Positions 37,643 to 48,354 of a DNA stretch of 64,000 nt are shown here, in pieces (positions within the stretch are counted from its first letter, which is position 1; the number at the start of each line of letters is the position of its first letter). Position numbers and translations under genes: made by a program. The notes beneath the pieces were generated by a model. That model saw nothing but the letters and a program-made list of their open reading frames with translations, had not been told where the DNA came from and ran no database searches. This DNA is from Edaphochlamys debaryana (Eukaryota; Chlorophyta; Chlorophyceae; Chlamydomonadales), in assembly GCA_016858145.1 (NCBI GenBank), contig JAEHOE010000070.1, forward strand, positions 186,001 through 250,000, written 5' to 3'.

Positions 37643-37839
37643 GCTGGCCTAGTCTCGCAAAGCGTCGCCTTCACTAGGGATGAACACGAGTTTTGCTGAA
37701 GTAGCTGCAGCGACACAACACGACGTGGCCCGCCAGCAACACGTCGCGTTCGCTCTGGCGAAGGCAGAATGGCGCCAAGTCTGCACTAACCCGCTGGGCC
37801 CCGTCCGTGTCGCAGGGCACTGCATCTTGTGCTGTCGGG

Positions 37840-40800
37840 ATGATCAAGGTCCTAGTCCTCGTGGCCCTCGCGTGAGTACGCTGGCGTCGGGTGACGTGGG
37901 CGGCGCAACGATGTTTCGGGAGCGTGCTGCAGCCGCGCAAATGAGCTTTCGCGCGATCTGCCTCCCGCAAGTCATAGCGCGACAGTAGTGCGATCAATAG
38001 CTGCAACGGCAGCCAGCTTGGACTTTCTCGGCTTCATGCTCGCCTCCCGTCATCGACGCGGCTTTCACCTGCCCTGATAGCTAGCCTGTCCGCCTGGCAT
38101 GTTGGATTATTTCACAGCAACCTGCTGTTACAGCACAGCTGTCTCGTCCTGATAGTACACCGCCCCGTGGCACGTTCCCTGGCGAGTTCCCGATCGTCCG
38201 CCGTTCGGCCTTCCGGTCGGCCTTGCCTTCCCTTGCCGAGCCCGTGTCACGTTGCCTCTGCAATCCCTTGACCCTCAACCCACGTCACCTCCCCGACCTC
38301 ACCACGCAGGGCTGCGGTCTCCGCTCAAGGGCCTTCGTCCGGGGCGATCCCCAACCCTGGTGGCGCCTTCCCCTATGCCTCTTGCCTTCGCCCCCTGAGT
38401 ACCTCCAAGTACAGCACCAACCCCACCGTCACCATCACCAACACGGCTGCCGGCGAGAAGACGTGCTGGATCCTCCGCTACAAGGAGGAGCAGTGCACTA
38501 AGCCGAATGCTGACATCAACAACAAGAACCCCAAGTGCTGCGAGCAGGTGAGCTGGCCAGCCACCCCCTGCTCTGCCTCATATGCCTCTGGCAGGCACAG
38601 CGCTCACCGTTTGCACAATTCCATCCCGCGTCCGTCTTGTCCGAGCAGGCGTTCCACAAGTTCGAGATGAACATCAGTGAGTGTTGCTACTATAGATAGA
38701 CTGAGGGCGGGAAGGCTAACATGTAGCGTGTAGGAGGGTGGGCCGCATGGGATCCTGCACGCATGTTCCCCAAGAAAACTTCTCTCGTCGTGGTTTTGAT
38801 CCTCCTGCCCCCCTCCCTGGCCACAGACGGCGCTTGCGTGCCCAACGGCCCCGCCGGTGCTGGCCGCCCCTTCCCCGCCACCGCCACCTACAAGAACCTC
38901 CCGACCAAGGAGGTCTTTAGGTGAGATGCGCTCGACAGGTGGTGGCGTTTGCCTGACAATCCGTTGTGTGAGGGTTGGGCAAGGATAACCGTGAGCGCTG
39001 TCCCCTTCTTCTCGCAGCCGCAACTTCAAGGGGACGGACAAGTGGACCATCTACGTGAGCGACCTCGACACCATGGGCCCTGCCGTCGAGGGCACCCAGT
39101 TCTGCATCACCCGTGAGTGGGACCTTTGCAGGGGGAACGCGGCTCTGCCTTGTTTGCCTACACCTTGTGCCCTACATTCATCCTCCTGCCTCGTTCTGTC
39201 TGACTCTCTGCGGGTTTTTCCTTTCCCGTCTGTATCCTCCAGTCAAGAAGGACGCTCCCTGCGACACCATGGCCGAGCTGATGCCCGAGTTCCCCAAGTG
39301 GTCCGTGGCTCTGTGGGACCCCAACCACAAGTAAGCACAGGGACTCTCGGGGTGGTTATGACTGTGGAGTATGTACCGCGGGCTGCGTCTGGCAGAGCGA
39401 AGCGGCGACTCTGTGGCTCGAGTCGTGAACCAGCTCATCCCTAACCGTCCCTTCTCTCCCTTCCTCGCCCCTCGCAGCTGCTGCCCCGTCTCCAACAGCT
39501 CCAACCCGTCGCCGCCTCCGGGCAGGCCCCCGCGGAGCCCCCGCCTGCCCCCTCCCCCCCGGGTGCCCCGCAGCCCCCCTCCTCCCAAGGTGCCCCGCAG
39601 CCCCCCTCCCCCCCGGACGCCCCGCAGCCCCCCTCCCCCCCGGACGCCCCGCAGCCCCCCGCCGCCCCGGATCCCCCGCAGCCCCCCGCCGCCCCGGTTC
39701 CCCCCTCCCCCCGCTGGCTGCGACACCTGCTACCAGTTCAAGGTCACCCCCGGCCCCAACCAGCCCGTCCTCAACTACTTCGACAACGACGCCAACTGCG
39801 TGAGTGGAGGAGAAAAGGGACATCGGACGTGTTGCAGGCGTTGCTGTTCCGCGCGCAGCTGACTGCTCCGCCTCACCGCTTCCGGACTAGACCGCACACA
39901 ATAATATGCTTTTCATGTTCCTCCCGCGCAGGCCCGCGCTGTCGCCGTTTGGGACGAGTACTTCTTCAACAACCCCGTCATCAAGCCCTTCATCCAGTCT
40001 GGCTTCCAGGTCGTCACCTGCGACGGCGATACCGCCATCGTCTGCGGTACCTACGTGTCGACCATCAGCGCTGACGAGGCTGCGTCCCTGGCCAACTTCC
40101 AGCTGATGCTGGAGCTGGTCTTCCAGACCGCCGGTGGCTGCCCGTCGAACCTTGCGGGCTACTCGCTCTCCCTCACCAGCACCAAGGACGAGTGCGGTGC
40201 CGCGTTCGACATCTTCACTTGCAGTGAGTTTGAAGTATGCCCTTTTGGAGAGGGCAGGCGCCCCTCCCCAGCAGTCGCGGCAGCGTTCGGGACCTAATTT
40301 TGCCCCCACCCTCTGCCCGCAGCCTTCCCGCCGCCGCCGTTCCCCAACTGCGGCCCCTGCAACAACCAGACCAACTCGATTCCGTTCGCCGCCAGCCAGG
40401 TCATCACCACCCGGACCGCCTCGGCCTCGTCGACCTACTACTGCATCGGCATTGATACCCAGACGGTGAGTAAGGCCCACTGGTCCAATCTTCTGTGTGA
40501 GAAGGAACCCTGAACCCTTAAGAGTTCTGGATCTGCAAACCTTTGTTTGCAGTGCGTCCGGAGGCACCTCAGTACTATCAGCCGTCTGACTTTAATACCT
40601 ACTGATTTGTGCGTTGTGCCCTGTGCCATACAGCCCGGACCCAACACCGGTGAATACGCCAAGTACTGCGCCAAGCTTGAGTCGCTGTACAAGGTGAGCA
40701 GCTCCGCCCGTTTCCCGTCCTGCTGATTCGATGGGCTCTGCCGCATGGCCCTGGCCCAAGGTGGAGATCTGTACCCGGCACAAGCTGGTTTTAATTACAC

Positions 40801-41584
40801 GTCGCGCTCCCGTTCGCTCCCATTCAGGCCGAGTTCTGGCTGGACTACAGCAAGCGCTGGCTGATCAAGTCGATTGCCTCGTTCGCTGACGATGGCACCA
40901 TGACCGAGTGGGCCGGTGCGTTCTGTTCAGCGACGTAGGCTTCTCTGAGATGTTACTGTGTACCATGTTTCGACTGCATACCATGAGCCAGTCCTTGGGT
41001 GAAGGCACATTTGACGCTCTCCCGCTTTTCCCGTCCCGCAGCTACCTGGGGCCCTGCCGCCGACAACTCCCTGCGCGTGACTCCCCTCAAGTGGGACCTG
41101 GACTACGTTGACGCCAACGTCCCCTCGGTGAGTCGTGGGGTTGTCGCAGGGCCATGCGTGAAATTGGTGGCTGGGCTGGGCTGTTTTTCTTCACAGGGCC
41201 TTGGCTATCAGCCCACTCGCGGCTTGGTCCGTGCGCACGTGCCACTAGTAAATTGCAGATTTGCTCACGGGTGTGCGAATCCTGCTTCCGCCCTTGAAAC
41301 GCAGATCTGCTTCGAGCTGGCCAACTCGTCGGGCTCGATCCTTGACATCACCCCTCGCCCGACCGAGCGCCGCCTGTGGTATTCTCTGTTCGACGAGAAG
41401 CAGATGTGAGTGGAGGGTTGCCGCTACTCGCGGTGCCAGCAAACGTGCGGAGCGAGCATAGTGATGGCCTGGATGACTGTCACACCCCTACCGGCAGCCC
41501 TGCCGTATTTGGCTGGTCCTGAACATGTTTCTCCCGGCTGTCCCTCGCAGGTGCTGCCCGACCAGCTCGTCGACCACTCTGTAA
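37840..41584 (+). CDS. pherophorin E
   Basis: Fourteen exons, all in phase, 566 aa: 37840-37871, 38310-38547, 38649-38676, 38827-38920, 39018-39112, 39243-39330, 39478-39799, 39932-40223, 40323-40465, 40634-40693, 40828-40915, 41042-41127, 41305-41405, 41551-41584. Signal peptide MIKVLVLVALA; N-terminal pherophorin domain (GAFPYASCLRPLSTSKY, CWILRYKEEQC, FHKFEMNI, GTQFCITLKKD, WSVALWDPNHNCCPVSNSS, Cys pair at about 193); linker of about 70 residues built from SPPPP and RSPPPP units; C-terminal domain (CDTCYQFKVTPGPNQP, VVTCDGDTAIVCGTYVS, AEFWLDYSKRWLIKS, TWGPAADNSLRVTP, ICFELANSSGS, CCPTSSSTTL end). Secreted wall/matrix glycoprotein. Flanked by direct copies of a 335-bp repeat; gene structure is closest to D. 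Confidence 0.93.
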
Positions 41585-42648
41585 ACGCTTCATTAAGCGC
41601 AAGCAGGAGCAGTTAAAAGCCAGCAGGATGTTGGCCCGCGACACCTTCGTGTGATCGGGGCAGCTAGCTTAACCCGGAATGGGCAGTGATGCTTGGGAAG
41701 GGGGGCCAAGCTAGCGCTCCGTGCAAATCGGAGCGATGGGGGGTGTTAGGCCCTTTCGTGCGATGTATGAAGCAGTGATAGTGACAGGCAGGATTGCACA
41801 CACACATCATACCTGCAAGTGCGGGGACGCATAGGGCCATCTGCCGTTAGGGATGCAGGGGTTAGTTCCGTCCGGGGGGGTTCGCTGGTGCCAAGGGTCC
41901 TTTTGAGAGCCCTGCAGTGTCCGCCCTCATCTCATCATTCCACGTGTGACACGGTCGAAAGTGGTGTCCGAAATGCGCATTGTAACCCACACACAGTCTC
42001 GATGCCCCTCACGCTTGGTTATGTCTGGCTTCTTCCGAGGGGCGCCGGGGTTCGGGGCGTTGGCTTATGACGGCTGAAGGAGAAGCCTTTCCTTCGGGAC
42101 CGATGAAGTAATGCAACCCTGCATATGGGTTGCATAGTACCATGATGCTTACCAACGTGAGCCACAGCAGCTCGCGTAGGCTAGTGCAGACCGGTGTTGC
42201 CTTGCAGCTTGCAGCCGCCGGCCGCCAGCCGTTGTCCATCAGCCTGTGTGATCTCCCGAGATGCGTCTGGCTTACGGCACCGGCGGGAGGGAGCATTCCC
42301 TTCGCGACGATTTGCGTCAGATCGCATAGACACCTCAATGCGGGTTGCACGTTCCGCGGTTGTTCAAATGTGTGGTCGACATGCGAGACATGGCGGCTTG
42401 CTGCTCCGAGTCCTCGCTGCTCTGCGCTAGCGCTAGCGACAGTACACCGCACGATGCTCTTGATGTGTTGCGGTCAGGGTCGAAACACAACACGCTGTCG
42501 GCATGGTGCCCGCGTCCGCCGACCCCCGCTCAATCCCCGTCAATCCGTGACTCCGCTCTTTGACGAGAACCCTTGCCCGGCGCCACCCTTCCCGCAAACG
42601 GGAGCAAGCCCTGATTGCTGCTCCCTCCGTGACTCCCCTCGATCGCGC
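41585..42648. other. intergenic downstream of pherophorin E
   Basis: 3' untranslated region of E followed by about 600 bases in which I see no gene. TGTAA at 41981-41985 is the likely poly(A) signal; another TGTAA overlaps the E stop codon itself. Confidence 0.5.
41981..41985 (+). terminator. TGTAA polyadenylation signal of pherophorin E
   Basis: TGTAA 397 bases after the stop of pherophorin E. A second TGTAA at 41580-41584 overlaps the stop codon and is too early to be the main signal. Confidence 0.5.
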
Positions 42649-42983
42649 GAGGGTTGACGAAGATCGACCTGGCGTAGTAGCGTTCGCGTCTATGAGCATT
42701 TGGCATGCTCATATTGAGACCCCAGTAAAACACATTGTCATTCGTCTACGCATACCGACGTGCAGGCCCGCGCCGACCAGTCGAGAGCGCTAGAAGACTC
42801 GATGTGGCGGGCGCGCCGCTCCGTACGGCAAAGAGGTGCCCCCTGCAAAAGAGCCGCGCACCCGCTTTCAGCGTTATACATCGACCGGAAGGTCGCAGCA
42901 TAAGCGTGTAGAGCCGAGTAGGCTCCTCTTCAAGCCCTGAAGGTAGCTGGCCTTTCGGCGTGGTTCATGCGGCGCTATTCCTA
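42649..42983. repeat. 335-bp dispersed repeat, copy 2
   Basis: Second copy of the element at 37309-37642, same orientation, about 1.06 kb downstream of the pherophorin E stop. It lacks a 10-base stretch near the middle and has a slightly longer 5' patch. The flanks of the two copies are unrelated beyond a few bases, so the unit boundaries are sharp. Confidence 0.93.
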
Positions 42984-44123
42984 CTTACTCCCAACCGCTG
43001 TCCCGCCCCCCCGCCCCGCATCGTCACATGTCCTGGGCCACCCCCGCCCGCACGGAGGGGGCAATGCGCAGCTCAGCGGTTGGGCGATGAACAAGGTGGT
43101 AAGGGCTTTGACGAGAACAATAGACCAGACCGCTCTTACTTTCCGACGATGCACTGCCCCCCACTGCATGTGGGTACCAGGGGTGGGTACTGAGGAACCA
43201 GGGGTGGGGCGAGGTTACGCCCAAAGCAAGGCCAGCAAAGTGCAATCCCAGCCTATCAACACATGTGGGCCCGTGCCGAGACCCATGCCAAGTGTGCCGC
43301 GTTGGCCAGCGATCTAGCCCCAGCCTCGAAGCACTGTCCCCGTCAACTGCGTCGGCCATCGACTGGCCAGCTTCCGCTCTGAGCCAAGGGCGGAGGCCAG
43401 AAGGAACGGGCCCTGCCAGGAATGCGGTTGCAACAAGGCTCCCAAACAAGCACGTCACATGCTACAAGCCTGACCTAAAAGCGTCCCGAGGGAGCACGGC
43501 TGTCAGCGGCTTACCGGTACGCTGGTATCCACGTGCCCCGGTGCCCGTGCATGGAACCCATGGATCTGTTCCGGCCTCGGGACCGAGACCGGATTGCAGA
43601 CCGCCCCGCGCCCGCCATTGCTTCTGGCTTGGACCCATTGGGGTCTCACTTGAACATTCAACAGGTCAACAGCATGATGATCAGCAGGCATATGATGCCC
43701 AACGAGCAAGGACAACGCAACCAGCCTAAGCGATTAACTTCGAGGGGTCCCCCGCTTAGGGCACGTTAAACTGCACACCCCTTACCCACGTCGAGCCCAC
43801 ATTCGCCATGGCAATCCTATGCACAGCAAACAACGGTGTTGCGTCGCCCTTGAAAGCGCTTGTCTTGTCTTGACATTACTTTCGTCTGCAGGCGGGGGCC
43901 GCCCACGCCACGGCATTTTGTTTGGCAAGGCCGCCACCCGTCCGCAGCTGCATCACCACACCGCAGCACTTGTCGCTCTTGTCATGGCATTTAGAGAAAC
44001 AGCACAGCAAACCTCCTGTCCAGCAATGCAATAGCCGCAACTTGGACCCGCACATCAATGTGTACTTCTTCACCCGTGCCTAATGCAACGAGGACTTCGG
44101 TAAAGGCAAATGCTTTCCCTCCA
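42984..44123. other. intergenic, 3' side of the metalloprotease gene
   Basis: About 1.1 kb between the repeat copy and the stop of the minus-strand protease. No coding exon or other repeat recognised. Confidence 0.5.
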
Positions 44124-47100
44124 CTACACAGGCGGTGCCCTGGGCTTCGGCGGCGGACGGGGGATGGGGGGAGGCCTCGGCGGCGGAGAGGGCTTCGGGG
44201 GTGGCGGCGGGGGGCGAGGAGGGCGGGGCGAATAAGGGGCCCGGGGTATGCGCGGGGACGGGGGCGTGAGTGGTACCCCCGACAGGGGCTCAGGCGGTGG
44301 AGGAACAGCGGTCCGGGGAGAGGGCGCGTCGGGGCTGCGTAGCGGCGGTGGGGACAACACAGGGGGGCTGGCACGCGGACTGGTGGGGGGCGGCGACTGA
44401 GAGGCGGGCGACAGAAGAACGGTGGGTGGGCTGGCGCGCGGCGAAGGGGGCCGGCGGGGCGACGGGGGAGGCCGTGGCGAGGGCGGGCGGCGGGGCGACG
44501 GGGGAGGGTTCCGAGTGGGCGGCGGCGGGGCGCCACGAGGGCTGGGTGGCGGTGGCATGGACAGCGGGGTCGTGGAGCACTCCCGGTCGTTCGCATCCGC
44601 CAGGCCATCACCTGTCGGCATGAGACCGGGCCAGGAGGGGGCCAACGAAGGAGGGAGAGGGTTAGTGAGGCCATGGCGACAGGCAGAGATGAAAAGCGCC
44701 GCGTACGAGCACCGCTCCTCGTTGCTCTCTCTCAGCAGCACCCACGGAAAGGCCCGTGCTCACAGTCATTGTCGATTCCGTCCCCGCAGCAGTCCTTGCA
44801 CAAGTCCTCTGAGCGCACAGTCGCGTGGCAGATGCGCACGTAGGCGTGGCCGTCGGTGATGTTGAGAACCGTGAAGTTGAGGGCGCCACCGGCAGCAGCT
44901 CCAACACTGCGGGCGAGAGATGGTGTGACAGGAACGTGCTGCTAGCAGCATGCAAGGCAAGACAAGGTCCTGGCATGGGACTCACCCGTAGTCCACGAAG
45001 CGAGACATGTACCTGAGGGACGGAAGGACGAGGACAGGAATGAAGCGGAGGCTGGTAAGTTGTGTCGGGCAACGAGTGCCGGTGTTTGTCTGGGACAGGA
45101 CCTGCGCTACCGGGTGCGGTGTGACAGCGGTGCATCAACAAGCGCCGGCCAGGAGCCGCGGTGCAGCTCTCAGGCCGGCCAGGAGTACGCAGGTCCAGGC
45201 TCGGGTCGTGCCCCTTGGCAGAGGAGGCACCGCTCAACCCCTCCGGGACCGCTCACCACTGCCCCGGCGACAGGAGAGCCATGAGCCAGGTCCGGTTGTC
45301 GTCTCGGTCGCTGGCGGTGCCGTTGAACTGGTGGATGTGGACCTTGAGGGGTGCAAGGGGAGGGGTGCATCGCGCATCCAAGGGAAGGAAGCTTAGGGCA
45401 GAAGTATGGGCTCGGCGGGGCGCCTGCCGGTGCATGGCAGCGCCCCGGGCAGTCAAGCCTTGGCCCCTATGCAATGCCACCGCGGGCCCTCCTTGCTCAC
45501 CCGGTTGTTGTATTCGCTCGAGAGGATGGCGTCAAAGGTGGGCGTGCGCAAGCGGTAGCTGACAAGGTGGTTTGCGTACGGCTTGTCGGGCACCGTCATG
45601 TTGATGAAGACGTGGTTGACGTCGGTCGTCCCCAGGTTGGGGATGCGGTACACGCCCCTCTGGTTTACGTTGCTAGCGGTGTTCACGGTCTCGGGCCGCA
45701 GGCTGGCGATGGGGCTGTTCCACCCCACGCGCAGTTGATTGCCGGGGTTCATGCAGAGGTAGCCGTCCGCATTGCCAGCGCTGCCCATGACGTCGCCCCG
45801 GTCTCCGTACTGGGTAAGAGTAGTAAATTGAAGCAGGCATTAGCATATATGCCTTCACCTCCAGCTGGCGGGGCAAGGGCAGTCGGGCTCACTACAGCCC
45901 CCGGCCCCCGGCGATGTGGATTCCTGCCACGGTCCTGGTTTCTGTTTAACCCCGGCCCCGGGCCCACCGTGTCCAGCCCCCGGGCCGCGTGGCTCAGACC
46001 CTGCGTGTGGCTGAGCTCGTGCATCTGGATGGTGAGTGTGGTGGCGAAGTCCCCCCGGATGTACGACGTGCACGTGCGCCCTCCGCAGCCCACGGAGCCG
46101 TACCCGGCCCAGTCGCACTTGACCTGAGCAAGGGGCGTGCGTGGGAGCGGTCGGGGAGCAGGCGCAACAGAGGGGGCACGAGACAGCCAAACGCTCAGAG
46201 ACGCATCAGCAGGCCTGTCCAGTATCGTAGGCGCTCGTACCTCTCTGGGCAGGACCACCACGATACGGCGACGCGTGGTGGCATTCAGCCACGGCCCGAG
46301 GCCCACCTGCGAAACAGTTGTCGATGGGAAAGGGGGGCACGGGTCATGGAGCTTGCCTGTGGCTCGGACAGTCACCGGCTGCCGGAGTGCCCATGAGCTG
46401 TGAACGTGTCAGCTCCGCGGCCGGGGCTGGTCGGCCAGCATGCCAAGACCGGGCCCTCCGCCCACCTTCGGCTGTGCTAACCCCCTTGTCAGACCTTGGG
46501 CAAATTGCTACGACCCTCGCTCTGGCACTCACGTTGGCGGCGAATGCCTCCCCAGCCGCCTTCCATGCCCACTGCTCCTCAGTACCGCATGCCCTAGACG
46601 CGTTGTACGACCTGGGTCTGGAACCTGGGAAAATGCTGTAGTTCCCCCAACATGGGACCTGTGAGCACGGCCGGTGCACGGGGCTGCCGTCAGAGAGGAA
46701 TCAGGGGTGCACAATCTGCACATGGGAGGACCTGGCGCCGAATGGGTAGGGCTCCTGGCGCGTCAGCTCTCGGCTGCCCTTGCTGCGCCCTTTCCCAGTC
46801 AGGGTTAGTCGCGCTCACGCACTTCCTCGGCTTACGCAAGTGGCCCCTTGCACACACCCCACCCCAACCGCTCAGCCCTTTGCCTTATCGGCTGATGGGC
46901 GAGACCCGGATAGCTACACATTGCCTTTGCCCCTCGCCTGCCCGACTGACCTTGATGGGGCCCATGATGTAGTTCTCGTCGCTCCGGAAGTTGACCTTGC
47001 CGTACGAACACATGCTGTGGTAATCTTCGATGTTGGGCGCACCGCCGCTCTCGTTGTTAAAATATAGCTTCCGCAATTGCTGCAAGGCACAAGAGCAGGG

Positions 47101-48354
47101 CAGCGGAGGTGCCGCAGGCCATTACGATAATGTTCCGGACCATGCTCCCGCCCCCGGCAGCCAGCCAGCTCAAGCCCTTACCTGGACGGTTGCGGACGGC
47201 TTCCAGCCGCAGGTCTCAATGATGTAGATGGTGCTACGCACACGGATGGTTTCGTTTGTGTAAATCTCCTTCATCCGAGCTGGTTCGATCACTTCGATGC
47301 TCTCAAGCTCCAGATCCAGATCGGCGGAAGTTTCGGTCAGCAGCCGCCGGCTCGACCTCCGGCCGGAGCCGGTACTCGTGTTGGCTGCTGCCTTGTATGT
47401 GACGTTCACAAAGTCACCTGTCACGACCTGGGGGCAGCAGGGGGGTAGCGGCTGGCCAGATCAAGCCATAGGGCGGGGCGATCGACGGAGCAAGGGGTCG
47501 GCTGCCCCGGCACTCAGTCCCAACACATCGGGGCTTCCCTCACGGGCTTCCCTCCTGGTCATGATGGCTCGAGCTTGCCCTGGGTGGGCGCTCACCCGGC
47601 CCGTTGGGCCGGCCACAGCTACCCACACAGGCCCAAACCACCGGGAGTCCGCCAAGCGGTTGGAAGGGATGCGGCCCAAGAGCAGCAGCAAGCAGGTGAT
47701 GACCCGCACGCCTGACAGGGCTTGCCATGCAGAGCCCCCCTGAAGTCCGACCCGTGCCAACCCTTAAGGTGTGGGAAGTCAGCGCCTTGTCCTGCCCTGA
47801 CTTGCCTTCAGCGTGTCCTGCACGTTCTCCCCCTGCGCCACCAGCTTCCAGGGCTCGCCCCCGCCGGTGACGTTCGAGGTAGGTGTGAGGTAGACAGCTC
47901 CCTGCCCAACGTGAAGCCCGGAGCATCCGTCCTCCCTGCGGGTGGTCAGGTCACTCGGGGCTTGAGACGGCTTGAGCGAAGCAGGTGGAAGCAGGCCCCT
48001 CTGGGCCCCTCAATGAGTTTGGCACGCGGGTGGACCGGGTGCGATATACGGTATGCGTGGACCCCAGCCCCAAGCCCCGAGTGTGCCTACCGCGCCTCGA
48101 CATAGAGGCCCGCCATCACGTCAAGCACGCCTGCGATAGCGGTAAACTCGGAGATTTTGGTGGACATCATCAAGGAGCACGCAAGGCGCCCAGACCTCTG
48201 AGAACGTTATGGGAGGTGTAAGGTAAATGGTAGCAGTCTTACCTGTCTCTGACGCCGCGAGGGCTGAAGTTGCAAAGCTTGCGAGTATCGCACCGAGTTG
48301 CACCAGCACCGCTTGTTGCGCATAACGGCTCTGTCGTCTAGCTTTTGAATACAT
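44124..48354 (-). CDS. gametolysin-like matrix metalloprotease (peptidase M11) with Pro-rich tail
   Basis: Twelve exons in phase, about 659 aa: 48354-48243, 47897-47806, 47427-47182, 47079-46951, 46658-46533, 46306-46241, 46123-45968, 45809-45501, 45342-45257, 45012-44986, 44906-44764, 44611-44124. A hydrophobic signal/anchor (about 15-34) precedes a propeptide with a dibasic RRSSRR stretch. The catalytic motif HELSHTQGLSH (residues about 292-302) has the three zinc His and the Glu; it is the canonical HExxH, not the QExxH of classical gametolysin. YGDRGDVMGSAG, with the metzincin Met-turn, follows at about 310. After the catalytic domain, CGDGIDNDCDGLADANDREC resembles acidic metal-binding DNDCDG motifs and is split by the last intron. 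The last 150 residues are SPRPPPSP-type hydroxyproline-like repeats. It likely cleaves wall glycoproteins outside the cell. Intron 2 has a GC donor. An ATG at 48414 is an alternative start. Confidence 0.88.

Noticed and set aside
37309..42983. A complete LTR retrotransposon delimited by the two 335-bp repeats
   Set aside because: The interior is an intact pherophorin gene; no reverse transcriptase, integrase, primer-binding site or polypurine tract is visible, and the repeat ends are not TG...CA.
44735..44764. Reading on from DNDCEHGPFRGCC to a stop in the protease
   Set aside because: A GTGAGC donor lies directly after GACT and splicing to 44611 restores the regular DNDCDGLADANDREC motif, so the read-through end is intronic.
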